Below are positions 8,005-16,496 of a DNA stretch of 35,065 nucleotides, piece after piece. Position 1 is the first letter of the stretch. Every line of letters starts with the position of its first letter. Under the pieces are notes generated by a model. That model worked only from the letters and a program-made list of their open reading frames with translations. It was not told the DNA's origin and ran no database searches. The position numbers and the translations under genes are program-made. This DNA is from Bacteroidales bacterium (GTDB taxonomy: Bacteria > Bacteroidota > Bacteroidia > Bacteroidales > Dysgonomonadaceae). The stretch spans positions 1-35,065 of the forward strand of contig DUPB01000001.1 of the NCBI GenBank assembly GCA_012838585.1. Reading direction: 5' to 3'.

Positions 8005-8712
8005 TTATTGTTTCATTTTAGGCGACTTGGTTTCGGGCGACTTCATTTCGGGTAATCGAGCCAGGATAGTGACGTTGGCCCAGACTTGTTCGCCCAGCTT
8101 CACCATTATTTCACTATCGACCGGCAGGAAGATATCCATTCGGGAGCCCAGCTTGATGAACCCCAGTGGGGAGCCGATAAGCACCTCGTCGTCCTCGTGC
8201 ACGTAGGTGACAATCCTACGGGCGACTGCCCCGGCAATCTGTTTCGTTAGGATGGTGCCGTGGTTGGGGGTCTCGATCACGATGTTGGTGTGCTCGTTCT
8301 CGTGGCTTGATTTGGGGAGGTAGGCCGCCCAAAAATTCCCCGACACGTGCGATAGGTGGGTAATCTTGCCGCTCACCGGCACCCAGTTGGCGTGCGCGTT
8401 GAAGAGCGACATGAAGATGGAGACCTGGATGCGCTCTTCGTTGAAGAACTGCCTCTCGAACACCTTTTCTATCACCACCACCTTGCCATCGGTGGGTACG
8501 TTCACCAGCCCGTGCAGCTTTCCCTTGTATACCCGACGCGGTTTCCGGTAGAAGCAGAGGGTAAACGCGAACAGCACGATTGATATAACGAGGACGGTAA
8601 TCGGGAACCAGTGGTTGGGCAGGCATAGGAACAGCACGCCGTTGAGTATCAACAGCACGACAAATACCTTCGCCAGAGCGGCTTTTCCCTCTTTGTGAAT
8701 GAATTGCAGCAT
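8005..8712 (-). CDS. psd: phosphatidylserine decarboxylase proenzyme, short form
   Basis: Pyruvoyl enzyme that decarboxylates phosphatidylserine to phosphatidylethanolamine. Of 235 residues, the first 55 or so hold two membrane segments, followed by FYRKPRR. PTDGKVV (Asp75), FNAHANWVPVSG (His107) and the self-cleavage motif LGS (188-190, in FIKLGSRMD) are present, so Ser190 should become the pyruvoyl group. This is the short type seen in many Bacteroidota and archaea rather than the longer LGST enzyme of E. coli. The C-terminus ends in a small lysine/proline repeat (EMKSPETKSPKMKQ). It pairs with pssA downstream; a heptamer array separates it from the cvpA-like gene upstream. Confidence 0.93.
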   Translation of the reverse strand: MLQFIHKEGKAALAKVFVVLLILNGVLFLCLPNHWFPITVLVISIVLFAFTLCFYRKPRRVYKGKLHGLVNVPTDGKVVVIEKVFERQFFNEERIQVSIFMSLFNAHANWVPVSGKITHLSHVSGNFWAAYLPKSSHENEHTNIVIETPNHGTILTKQIAGAVARRIVTYVHEDDEVLIGSPLGFIKLGSRMDIFLPVDSEIMVKLGEQVWANVTILARLPEMKSPETKSPKMKQ

Positions 8713-8740
8713 TAATTCTCGTTCATCTTTCGTTCACGAT

Positions 8741-8801
8741 CTCCCGTCTTCCGTCTTCCGTCTTCCGTCTTCTGTCTTCCGTCTTCTGTCTTCTGTCTTC
8801 C
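8741..8801. repeat. 7-bp tandem repeat array between cvpA-like gene and psd
   Basis: Eight full heptamers and part of a ninth on the plus strand: CTCCCGT, then CTTCCGT or CTTCTGT units, ending CTTCCTC. It fills most of the 95-bp gap between the stop of the cvpA-like gene and the start of psd. It belongs to the same family as the longer array at 34114-34225. Confidence 0.9.
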
Positions 8802-8807
8802 TCAGCA

Positions 8808-9419
8808 TCAATCCACGTTAAAGTGGCGTTGTTGAAAGAGCGAGTCAACAGTAATGGAGGTTGGTTTAGGATGGTGTAGTCCATCCGTTTTCGTTTCCAC
8901 CTCTTCCCGGTATTTTTCCGGCACGTGCTCTTTCCAGAACTCCCGGTTCAGGTAGGGCACGATCGCGGGTACCACCGCCTCTACCCGCTCGAAGAAGAAC
9001 GAATCCTCCTTCAGTTCGGGTTTGAAGAGAGTCTCGTTCCTGTCCAACATCAACACCAGGTTAAGAAGGACGCTCACAAGTACCATCAGTGTACCTATCG
9101 CCACCAGCGCACCCGCGAGGCGGTTGACGAAGCTCAGGAAAACCACGTCGAAAAACCGCTGCACGAGTCTACCTATCAGGGCGATCACGATTGCGATACC
9201 CGCGAAAGCGAGTATGTAGGAGATCACTTTCGCTACCTCGGGAGTGAGTTTGATCAGCCGCACGAGCTCCGGTAGGATTATCGCCGCCAGTTTACCGCCA
9301 AAGATGGCGGCCAGGATGATGGTGGCCAACCCTACCAGCTGCATGATTAACCCTTTCCGGTAACCATGTACGAAGGCGAGCAGCAGCAAGATTAATATAA
9401 GGATATCAAACGCGTTCAT
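8808..9419 (-). CDS. CvpA-family membrane protein
   Basis: A 203-residue protein that begins MNAFDILILILLLLAFVHGY and has four hydrophobic segments in its first 140 residues or so, with RKGLIMQLVG after the first, the usual look of the CvpA (colicin V production) family. The last 70 residues are polar. In other bacteria CvpA affects envelope homeostasis; the mechanism is not settled. I use the ATG at 9419, which overlaps the murI stop by 4 bp (ATGA), rather than a longer frame from 9542 that would lie inside murI. It belongs to the murI-psd-pssA run of envelope genes. Confidence 0.82.
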   Translation of the reverse strand: MNAFDILILILLLLAFVHGYRKGLIMQLVGLATIILAAIFGGKLAAIILPELVRLIKLTPEVAKVISYILAFAGIAIVIALIGRLVQRFFDVVFLSFVNRLAGALVAIGTLMVLVSVLLNLVLMLDRNETLFKPELKEDSFFFERVEAVVPAIVPYLNREFWKEHVPEKYREEVETKTDGLHHPKPTSITVDSLFQQRHFNVD

Positions 9420-10249
9420 TTCGTTATATCGAGTGATGTTTTTCGGGCATCGACTGGCTCGTTCATGAAGAGCGATGCCATCTGGTTGAATTTTTCGGGT
9501 GAATCGGTTGTGTAATACTGCACGGTTCCCCCTTTGGTACATTTAGCCTCCATTTCCGGGTGCCGGTGCAGGTAGTCTAGCAGGCTATCGGCCACCTCTT
9601 TCCCTTGCGGGATGACGGTTACCTTATCCGGCAAGAAATCCACTATCTTTTCGATGAGCAGCGGGTAGTGCGTACACCCCAGGATGATGGCATCGATGTC
9701 GGGATCTTGTTGGAGCAGTCGGTCGAGGTGTTGTTTCACGAAGTAGTCGGCACCCGGCTTGTCGTGCTCCCTGTTTTCCACCAGCGGCACCCACATGGGA
9801 CACGCCTCGCCGGTGACTGTCAGCCCGGGATGCAGTTTATCGATCTCCAGTTCGTAGGAGCGCGATAGGATGGTCCCGTCGGTTCCCAGGACGCCAACGT
9901 GCCCACTTCGCGTGAAGCGAGCCACCCGCTCTGCCGTCGGCCGAATCACCCCCAGCACCCTTCTGCCGGGATCCAGCTTGGGCAGGTCCACCTGCTGAAT
10001 AGTGCGGAGCGCCTTTGCCGACGCGGTGTTGCACGCCAGGATGACCAGGTGGCACCCCTTGTCGAAAAACCACTTCACCGCTTCGAGGGTGAACTGGTAC
10101 ACCCGCTCGTAGGAGCGGTTCCCGTACGGTGCCCGGGCATTGTCTCCGAGGTAGAGGTAGTCGTATCCGGACATCCGTGCCCGAATCTCCGACAAGACGG
10201 TTAGCCCGCCGTACCCGGAATCAAAAATCCCAATGGCACCCGTTTTCAT
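9416..10249 (-). CDS. murI: glutamate racemase
   Basis: Converts L- to D-glutamate for the peptidoglycan stem peptide, without cofactor, using two cysteines. In this 277-residue protein these are Cys73 (LACNTASAKA) and Cys192 (LGCTHYPLL). The substrate site IFDSGYGGLTV has Asp10-Ser11, and PYGNR lies at 41-45. The length is normal. It lies between the ompH-like gene (79 bp) and the cvpA-like gene (4-bp overlap). An inverted repeat precedes it. Confidence 0.95.
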   Translation of the reverse strand: MKTGAIGIFDSGYGGLTVLSEIRARMSGYDYLYLGDNARAPYGNRSYERVYQFTLEAVKWFFDKGCHLVILACNTASAKALRTIQQVDLPKLDPGRRVLGVIRPTAERVARFTRSGHVGVLGTDGTILSRSYELEIDKLHPGLTVTGEACPMWVPLVENREHDKPGADYFVKQHLDRLLQQDPDIDAIILGCTHYPLLIEKIVDFLPDKVTVIPQGKEVADSLLDYLHRHPEMEAKCTKGGTVQYYTTDSPEKFNQMASLFMNEPVDARKTSLDITK

Positions 10250-10267
10250 TTGTGAATCGTTACACCC

Positions 10268-10291
10268 GATATCGGCTATTCGTCCGATATC
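10268..10291. repeat. inverted repeat ahead of murI
   Basis: Perfect 8-bp arms, GATATCGG and CCGATATC, separated by 8 bases, in the 79-bp gap between the ompH-like gene and murI. No T-run follows on the minus strand, so it is not a standard terminator. It could be an mRNA-processing or stability hairpin, or a protein site. Confidence 0.55.
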
Positions 10292-10328
10292 CGGTTTTCC
10301 TTGTCATTTTTTCCTGGAATCCACCTGC

Positions 10329-10913
10329 TTACTGGATGCCCAGCTTTTCCTTCACGAAGGGGTTGGCATCCACGGCATCAGGTGTTACGAACGCGATTCC
10401 CGGGCAGTCCAGGTCGTAGATCACGGTGAATCCCTTTTCGATTCCCACCTGTCGGATGGCCTCGTTAATCTGCCCTTTTAGCGGTTCCAGCAGGCTGGCT
10501 TCTTGTGTTTCAATATCTTTTTGTGCCAGGTCCATAAACTGTTGCATCTTTTTTTCCAGTTCCGTGAGCTCTTGCATGCGGCGCAGCTTGATGTTTTCAG
10601 CGAGCGAGGATTGGTAGGTGATGTAATCGGAGTACTTCTTGTTGTATTCGCTCTGCATCAGCTCCAGTTCCTCTTTATAGTTTTGGCTTAAGGTGATCAG
10701 GTGCTGGGTAGCAGCCTCCCGTTCCGGGAACGCGTTTAGTAACTCCATCGTGTTCACGTACGCGACGGTCACCTTTTGTTGTGACGCCTGTTGGAATGCC
10801 TGTTGTGGTGTTTGTAACGGTTCCTGTGGTATTACCTGTTGCGCCAAAGCGGGTGCGCTTGCCAATAAAACAGTTACACTAAGACTTAATAACGCTTTTT
10901 TTACCATACTCAT
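10329..10913 (-). CDS. OmpH/Skp-family periplasmic chaperone
   Basis: A 194-residue exported protein: the signal peptide ends in SAPALA-QQ (about residue 24), a Gln-rich spacer follows (about 25-47), then VTVAYVNTMELLNAFPE, the start of the OmpH fold. A long charged helical stretch (about 70-150, with ELELMQSEYNKKYSDYITY) would form the coiled-coil arms. The C-terminal strand GFTVIYDLDCPGIAFVTPDAVD closes the core. Skp-type chaperones hold unfolded outer-membrane proteins in the periplasm. An alternative start two residues in (MVKKALL) is equally possible. The Gln-rich insert after the signal is unusual. It follows infB by 33 bp. Confidence 0.85.
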   Translation of the reverse strand: MSMVKKALLSLSVTVLLASAPALAQQVIPQEPLQTPQQAFQQASQQKVTVAYVNTMELLNAFPEREAATQHLITLSQNYKEELELMQSEYNKKYSDYITYQSSLAENIKLRRMQELTELEKKMQQFMDLAQKDIETQEASLLEPLKGQINEAIRQVGIEKGFTVIYDLDCPGIAFVTPDAVDANPFVKEKLGIQ

Positions 10914-10946
10914 CTTTTATTTTATAGCGTGAATAGCTTCTTGCTT

Positions 10947-13900
10947 TTAGAGGGTTTTCTTTACTTCTATCTCTTCGAACGATTCGATCACGTCGCCCAC
11001 TTTGATGTCGTTGAAGTTGCGTATCGAGATACCGCATTCGTACCCTGAGGTAACCTCTCTCACGTCGTCCTTGAATCGCTTTAGCGAGTCGATTTCGCCC
11101 GTGAAGATCACGATCCCGTCGCGGATGAGGCGCACGCGGCTTGAGCGTTTGATCTTCCCGTCGCGTACCATACAGCCCGCTACGGTACCCACTTTCGATA
11201 CCTTGAATACCTCGAGCACCTCCACGTTGCCGGTGATCTCCTCCTTGATATCGGGGGAGAGCATACCCTCCATCGCGGCGGTCACCTCTTCGATGGCGTC
11301 GTAAATGATGGAGTAGAGCCTGATTTCAACCCCCTCTTTCTCGGCCTCTTTTCGGGCGCCCAGGGAAGGACGTACCTGGAAGCCAATGATAATCGCGTCT
11401 GACGCGGCCGCCAAGGTGATGTCCGACTCTGAAATCTGTCCCACGGCCTTATGGATCACGTTCACCTCGATCTCTTGGGTAGAGAGTTGGATGAGCGAGT
11501 CGGATAGCGCTTCTACCGAACCGTCTACGTCGCCTTTCACGATGATATTCAGTTGTTGGAAGTTGCCTATCGCGATGCGGCGACCGATATCATCGAGCGT
11601 GAGCATTTTTTGCGTACGTATCGATTGCTCTCGTTGCAGTTGCTCGCGGCGGTTGGCGATGGAGCGTGCCTCCTGCTCGGTCTCCATCACGTTGAACGTG
11701 TCGCCCGCCTGTGGAGCGCCGTTAAGTCCAAGGATCACGACCGGCTCAGCGGGTCGTGCCTCTTCGATCCGTTGGTTTCGCTCGTTGAACATGGCCTTTA
11801 TACGGCCAAAGTAGGAACCGGCCAGCACGATGTCCCCTTGGCGCAACGTGCCGTTCTCGATCAGGACAGTTGCGACGTAGCCACGGCCTCTATCGAGTGA
11901 TGACTCGATGATGGAGCCGGATGCCCGTCGGTTCGGGTTGGCTTTCAGCTCGAGCAAATCTGCCTCCAGCAACACCTTCTCGAGCAGCTCCCGAACGCCC
12001 GTGCCCTTCTTGGCGGAGATATCTTGCGATTGGTACTTTCCTCCCCAATCCTCCACCAGGTAGTTCATCTCGGCCAGCTTCTCTTTTATCTTTTCGGGGT
12101 TGGCGCCCGGCTTGTCGATCTTGTTGATGGCGAACACGATGGGGACTCCCGCCGCACCCGCGTGGTTAATTGCCTCCACGGTTTGGGGCATCACGTTGTC
12201 GTCTGCCGCTACGATGATGATAGCCACGTCGGTCACCTTGGCACCGCGGGCACGCATGGCGGTAAACGCCTCGTGCCCAGGTGTGTCCAGGAAGGTGATC
12301 TTGCGCCCGCTGGGGAGCGTGACGTTATAGGCACCAATATGTTGGGTAATGCCGCCGGCTTCGCCCGCGATCACGTTGGTACTTCGTATGCTGTCGAGCA
12401 GCGACGTTTTCCCGTGGTCCACGTGCCCCATCACGGTCACGATGGGCGGTCGCGGCAGCAGGTCTTCTGGCTTGTCCTCCTCTTCGGCGATCGCCTCGAT
12501 CACGTCGGTACTCACGAACTCGGTTTGGAAGCCATACTCGTCGGCCACGATATTGATCGTCTCCGCGTCCAGTCGCTGGTTGATGGCCACCATCACCCCA
12601 ATGCTCATGAGGGTAGAGATGACGTCGGTGACTGGTACGTCCATCATGTTGGCCAGGTCGTTGACCGTTACGAACTCGGTCAACTGCAACACCTTGCTTT
12701 CTCTTTCTTGTTGCTTGAGTTCCTCCCTTTGCCTGTTGGCGGTTGCCTCCCTCTTTTCGCGTCGGTACCTGGCACCCGCCCTCTTGCTTCTTCGTTCGGT
12801 GAGGCGTGCCAGCGTCTCCTTAATCTGTTTTTGCACGTCCTCGTCACTCACCTCCGTCTTCAGTGGTCTCCTGAGCGAACCCCTTCGGTCGCCCCTCGTC
12901 GACTGTGTGTAACTACCCGGTTTATCGATATTCACCTTGCTGGAGCGTATACGGCGACGTTTTTTCTTCCTGCTGTCAGAATCCGCGTCTGACCTTCTGT
13001 CATCGTCAATGGACTCTTTCTTCAACTGTTTAACGCTTTCGTCTCTGCCCTTCTTGCCGGCCGCTCGTTGTTCTCTTTCGAGGCGTTCTTTGCGGCGTTG
13101 TGACCTGGATTTACGGGCCGGCCGCGTGCGGTCGTTGATCGCGCTGAGGTCGATGGTGCCTTTCACCACGATGTTGGGTTCCGGGAGGCTGGAACGCAGG
13201 CGGAATACTTCGTCTTCTGCTTCCTCGGTTGTCGGTTGTTCGCCCGCCGCATCGGCCTTCGGTTTCTTTACTTTTGGTTTCTCGGCTTTTTTCTTCTCGG
13301 CTTTTTTCTTTTCCACTTTTACCGGGGACTCCCGTTTCGGCGTGGGTTCGGCCGTTTTATCTGCTTTCTCTGCTTTCTCTACCTTCTCTACCTTCTCCGC
13401 CTTCTCCGCCTTCTTGTCAGACGGAGCTTTCACTTCTACCGGTTCATGCGCTTCGGCGGTTTTCGGGGGCTGCTCGGTTGTTACCGGCTTCTGTCCCTGT
13501 TTGACCGTCTCCACGGTAATGCTTTCCTTTTTTTCTTTCGTCGGGATCTTTTCTTCCTTGATCACGTGCACTTCTGCCTTGCTTGCCGGTTTCGCGGCTT
13601 CGGGTTCCGGCTTCGCGGGCTCCTCTTTTTTAGGAGCACTTTTCTTTTCCGTCAAGGCGTCCAGGTCGATGCTGCCCACCACGTTAAACTGAGGCTTCAT
13701 CTCTTCCGGCACCCTCGTCTCGATGGTGGTTTCCCGCTTCGCCCGTTTCTTGGCAGGTTGATCTTCGGGTAGCTCGTACCCCTCTATAGCAACGATCTCG
13801 CGCTTGTCATCGCGCCGCTGCAACTTCTCCCTTGTCTCGATCGCCTCTTGGCGAATATCTTTGTGCTTACCGAACTCCTTAAGAAGTATATCGTAATGTT

Positions 13901-14021
13901 CATCCTCGATTTTGGCGTTGGGATTTGCTTCTACTTCAATACCCTTCTTATGCAGGAATTCAACGAGGCTGCTGATTCCCACATTCAAATTTTTCGATAC
14001 TTTGATTAGTCTTATAGACAT
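10947..14021 (-). CDS. infB: translation initiation factor IF-2
   Basis: GTPase that places initiator tRNA on the 30S subunit and joins the subunits. The 1,024-residue protein has an N-terminal IF2_N-like segment ([20 protein letters not shown]), a long low-complexity Lys/Glu/Ala/Pro linker (about 60-400, with [20 protein letters not shown]), a second IF2_N region (about 440-490), then the G domain with GHVDHGKT (near residue 531-538), DTPGHEAF and NKID, and the C-terminal domains. The linker makes it longer than the 890-residue E. coli protein, as is common in Bacteroidota. It lies 48 bp after nusA in the classical rimP-nusA-infB order. Confidence 0.97.
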   Translation of the reverse strand: MSIRLIKVSKNLNVGISSLVEFLHKKGIEVEANPNAKIEDEHYDILLKEFGKHKDIRQEAIETREKLQRRDDKREIVAIEGYELPEDQPAKKRAKRETTIETRVPEEMKPQFNVVGSIDLDALTEKKSAPKKEEPAKPEPEAAKPASKAEVHVIKEEKIPTKEKKESITVETVKQGQKPVTTEQPPKTAEAHEPVEVKAPSDKKAEKAEKVEKVEKAEKADKTAEPTPKRESPVKVEKKKAEKKKAEKPKVKKPKADAAGEQPTTEEAEDEVFRLRSSLPEPNIVVKGTIDLSAINDRTRPARKSRSQRRKERLEREQRAAGKKGRDESVKQLKKESIDDDRRSDADSDSRKKKRRRIRSSKVNIDKPGSYTQSTRGDRRGSLRRPLKTEVSDEDVQKQIKETLARLTERRSKRAGARYRREKREATANRQREELKQQERESKVLQLTEFVTVNDLANMMDVPVTDVISTLMSIGVMVAINQRLDAETINIVADEYGFQTEFVSTDVIEAIAEEEDKPEDLLPRPPIVTVMGHVDHGKTSLLDSIRSTNVIAGEAGGITQHIGAYNVTLPSGRKITFLDTPGHEAFTAMRARGAKVTDVAIIIVAADDNVMPQTVEAINHAGAAGVPIVFAINKIDKPGANPEKIKEKLAEMNYLVEDWGGKYQSQDISAKKGTGVRELLEKVLLEADLLELKANPNRRASGSIIESSLDRGRGYVATVLIENGTLRQGDIVLAGSYFGRIKAMFNERNQRIEEARPAEPVVILGLNGAPQAGDTFNVMETEQEARSIANRREQLQREQSIRTQKMLTLDDIGRRIAIGNFQQLNIIVKGDVDGSVEALSDSLIQLSTQEIEVNVIHKAVGQISESDITLAAASDAIIIGFQVRPSLGARKEAEKEGVEIRLYSIIYDAIEEVTAAMEGMLSPDIKEEITGNVEVLEVFKVSKVGTVAGCMVRDGKIKRSSRVRLIRDGIVIFTGEIDSLKRFKDDVREVTSGYECGISIRNFNDIKVGDVIESFEEIEVKKTL

Positions 14022-14069
14022 ATATCTTTATTTATCCTTTACTCCTTGATGTTATTTGCCCACGTTCAA

Positions 14070-15434
14070 TCAGGCGTTCTCTTCTACTTCCTCGTTCTCT
14101 TCAACCTCTTCCGTTTTTTCACCGGTCGCATCAATCTCGTCCTCTTCAACGTACCCTCCATCATACGCTTCGTCGTCATCATCATCCTCGAACTCGTAGC
14201 GCAGGATAGCCAGCACTTCGTCCACGGTGCTCTCTTCGAGGTCCGCCTCCCGTATGATTCGTTCCCTGTTCATGTTCAGCACGTTTTTGGCGGTTGAACA
14301 CCCAATTTTCTTGAGTTGGTCGATTACCCAGCCATCAATTTCATCGCGGAACTCATCCAGGTAGATGTCCTCCTCGTCCACCTCGTCGATATCGCGGAAC
14401 ACCTCGATGTTGTACCCGGTAAGCATGGAGGCCAGTTTGATGTTGGCTCCTCCTTTACCGATGGCCAGCGATACCTCCTCGGGGTTGAGGAACACCTCTG
14501 CCCGCATCTCCTCCTCTTTCACCGTGATGGAGTTGATCCGAGCGGGGTTCAACGCGCGCTGGATAAAGAGCGTGGTATTGTTGGTGTAATTGATAACGTC
14601 GATATTCTCGTTGCGCAGCTCCCGCACGATCCCGTGGATGCGGAACCCCTTCATCCCCACGCATGCCCCCACCGGGTCGATTCGATCATCGTACGCTTCT
14701 ACCGCTACCTTTGCCCGTTCGCCGGGGATGCGGGCGATCGCTTTGATGGTGATGAGGCCATCGGCGATCTCCGGTATCTCGTGCTCGAACAGTCGCTCCA
14801 GGAAGACGGGCGACGTGCGCGAGAGGATGATCCTCGGGTTGTTGTTCTTGTTCTCCACTCGTGCCACCACCGCGCGCACGTGCTCTCCCTTGCGGAAGAA
14901 GTCGCTGGGTATCTGTTCCGTTTTGGGCAAAATGAGCTCGTTGTGCTCGTCGTCCAGTAAGAGGATCTCCTTTTTCCATACCTGGTACACCTCTCCCGAC
15001 ACGATCTCGCCCACCTTCTCCTTGTACTTGTTAAAGAGGTTGTCTTTCTCCAGCTCCAGTATTTTCGAGGCCAGCGTTTGTCGGAGGTTCAGGATGGTGC
15101 GTCGGCCGAAGCGGTCCAGTGACACCGCGTCCGTCACCTCTTCCCCTATCTCAAAATCATCGTCGATTGTCAGTGCTTCCGAGAGGGTGATTTGCAAGTT
15201 GGGATCTTCCAGTTCATCATCCTCCACGATCACCCGGTTACGCCATATCTCCAGGTCGCCCCTGTCGGGGTTAATGATGATGTCGTAATTCTCGTCGGTC
15301 CCGTTGGCTTTCGCGATCACGTTTCGGAAGGCCTCTTCGAGCACGCTGATGAGGGTGGCCTTATCGATGTTTTTCAACTCGTTAAATTCCGAAAACGTGT
15401 CTATGAGACTGATGGTTTCTTTTTTCTTGCCCAT
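14070..15434 (-). CDS. nusA: transcription termination/antitermination factor NusA
   Basis: RNA-polymerase and RNA-binding factor acting in pausing, termination and antitermination. The 454-residue protein has an N-terminal domain starting near LIDTFSEFNELKNIDK, an S1 region (GEIVSGEVYQVWKKEILL), and KH domains with GACVGMKGFRIHGIVREL and AIGKGGANIKLASML. The C-terminus is a short helical segment then a strongly acidic tail of Asp and Glu runs; the two acidic repeats of the E. coli protein are absent or reduced. It follows rimP by 3 bp. Confidence 0.96.
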   Translation of the reverse strand: MGKKKETISLIDTFSEFNELKNIDKATLISVLEEAFRNVIAKANGTDENYDIIINPDRGDLEIWRNRVIVEDDELEDPNLQITLSEALTIDDDFEIGEEVTDAVSLDRFGRRTILNLRQTLASKILELEKDNLFNKYKEKVGEIVSGEVYQVWKKEILLLDDEHNELILPKTEQIPSDFFRKGEHVRAVVARVENKNNNPRIILSRTSPVFLERLFEHEIPEIADGLITIKAIARIPGERAKVAVEAYDDRIDPVGACVGMKGFRIHGIVRELRNENIDVINYTNNTTLFIQRALNPARINSITVKEEEMRAEVFLNPEEVSLAIGKGGANIKLASMLTGYNIEVFRDIDEVDEEDIYLDEFRDEIDGWVIDQLKKIGCSTAKNVLNMNRERIIREADLEESTVDEVLAILRYEFEDDDDDEAYDGGYVEEDEIDATGEKTEEVEENEEVEENA

Positions 15435-15437
15435 ATG

Positions 15438-15905
15438 TTATTTGAATCTGATTAGATATTTTGTATGCTTGACTTCGTTGAACGCGAAGCGAATATTCTC
15501 GAGCACCTCCACTTTCCGTTTCGCGCCTTCGGGTTTCACCTTCTTCGTCACGGCGATCGTGAACCCTTCCGGGTCCGACGATTCTAGTGTTCCGGTGAGC
15601 TTTTCCCCCTTTTTGGTGAGCACCTCCACCTCTTCACCCTCGAACTTCTTGTACTGCCGTAATGTTTTGAAGGGTGAGGTGAGTCCCACCGAGGTGACGG
15701 TTAGTTCAAAATCTTCCACGTTTCGGTCCAGGCTCGACTCCAGGTGACGGCTCAACGCCGCGCACTGGTCGATATCCACCCCCTCGTCGTTATCGATCTC
15801 CACTGTGATCATGTTGCCCACACCCATTAGCACGTCCACCAGGTAGCTGGACGAACCTTGCAGGTACGTTTCCGTCAGGTTGATGATCGTCTCTTTATCT
15901 ATCAT
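15438..15905 (-). CDS. rimP: ribosome maturation factor RimP
   Basis: A 155-residue protein needed for 30S subunit maturation. The N-terminal half has the family pattern VDVLMGVGNMITVEIDNDEGVDIDQC followed by LSRHLESSLD, and the second half a small SH3-like barrel (FEGEEVEVLTKKGEKLTGTLESSD). It is the first gene of the rimP-nusA-infB operon. Its ATG lies 30 nt after the T-run of a terminator-shaped hairpin, with a good promoter just upstream of that, so the operon may be attenuated. Confidence 0.94.
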   Translation of the reverse strand: MIDKETIINLTETYLQGSSSYLVDVLMGVGNMITVEIDNDEGVDIDQCAALSRHLESSLDRNVEDFELTVTSVGLTSPFKTLRQYKKFEGEEVEVLTKKGEKLTGTLESSDPEGFTIAVTKKVKPEGAKRKVEVLENIRFAFNEVKHTKYLIRFK

Positions 15906-15928
15906 AAAAGTGGCGATTAGCTACTGTT

Positions 15929-15971
15929 ATGAACAAAAAGGGAAGCGGTCTTTCCTGCTTCCCTCGTTCAT
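15929..15971 (-). promoter_or_regulatory. nested hairpin with T-run in the rimP leader (attenuator-like)
   Basis: On the minus strand the leader contains ATGAAC, GA, then GGGAAGC, a 10-base loop, GCTTCCC, TTTTT and GTTCAT. The inner arms (15957-15963 and 15940-15946) followed by five T residues (15939-15935) look like an intrinsic terminator. The outer ATGAAC/GTTCAT arms (15966-15971 and 15929-15934) would extend the stem around it. It lies between the predicted start of transcription and the rimP ATG. A plain terminator for an upstream transcript is the alternative. Confidence 0.6.
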
Positions 15972-15978
15972 TCAGCCA

Positions 15979-16010
15979 CAAAGATATTGTTTTCAAACGG
16001 ATTCTCAAAA
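15979..16010 (-). promoter_or_regulatory. Bacteroides-type promoter for rimP-nusA-infB
   Basis: On the minus strand there is TTTTG (-33 element, 16010-16006), a 19-bp spacer, and TATCTTTG (-7 element, 15986-15979). Both boxes match the Bacteroidota housekeeping consensus (TTTG and TAnnTTTG) and the spacing is ideal. Transcription should start near 15970-15976, giving a leader of about 65-70 nt. Confidence 0.7.
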
Positions 16011-16138
16011 TGTTTGCTCATTAAATGTAGCGTGGGCGGTTGAAAGTTGTGTGCCGGCTTCAAAAATTAGACAAGAAATTTTAGTTATTAAAGAGGTATT
16101 GTTTCATCCATAGCATCATTACCGGATCAGCAATAATG

Positions 16139-16198
16139 GTCTTAGTAAGAGCTCTCTTAATAAAACCTCTCTTAGTAATACCCCTCTTAGTAATACCC
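16139..16198. repeat. 15-bp tandem repeat spanning the MNT stop codon
   Basis: Four 15-bp units. The two nearest the gene (16169-16183 and 16184-16198) are identical on the plus strand: CTCTTAGTAATACCC. The other two (16154-16168 and 16139-16153) are degenerate. The stop codon of the nucleotidyltransferase gene (16187-16189) is in the first unit, so the final Gly-Tyr-Tyr-stop is copied downstream. Confidence 0.9.
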
Positions 16199-16495
16199 TT
16201 TCCGGTAAAACAGCTTACCTGTCGCATCTATCTGTTGACCAACGGGAGTCTCTTTTTCTTGCGCGTAAAGAAGCAGGTCTACTTTATATAGCAATCCTAA
16301 ATCATCTATATCGCAAGAAATATCCATAAGATCGCCGAAGGTTGTATTATCACCCTTTATAGCCAAATCGATATCCGAACCGTTTCGATAATCCCCTTTC
16401 GCCCTCGAACCAAAAATAAGCACTTCCTGAACGTTGGGATATTGTCTAAAAACGGCACACAAATCGGCTATAACTTCGTCGCTTAACCCAAACAT
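16187..16495 (-). CDS. MNT-type minimal nucleotidyltransferase (antitoxin)
   Basis: A 102-residue nucleotidyltransferase with the signature GSx10DxD visible as GSRAKGDYRNGSDID, where the two Asp residues bind metal. Proteins of this MntA type are antitoxins that add AMP to a tyrosine of the partner HEPN toxin and so silence it. I start at the ATG at 16495 (MFGLSDEVIADL), one base after the HEPN stop codon. A start at 16540 would add 15 residues inside the HEPN gene and is less likely. Base composition is AT-richer than in the rimP operon. Its 3' end is a tandem repeat. Confidence 0.85.
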   Translation of the reverse strand: MFGLSDEVIADLCAVFRQYPNVQEVLIFGSRAKGDYRNGSDIDLAIKGDNTTFGDLMDISCDIDDLGLLYKVDLLLYAQEKETPVGQQIDATGKLFYRKGYY

Positions 16496-16496
16496 G

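Noticed and set aside
9419-9542. Longer N-terminus for the CvpA-like protein
   Set aside because: It would lie within murI and is hydrophilic; the ATG at 9419 gives the usual hydrophobic start and an ATGA overlap.
12024-12992. Plus-strand open frame of about 322 codons
   Set aside because: Antisense shadow of infB, where the GTPase motifs are on the minus strand.
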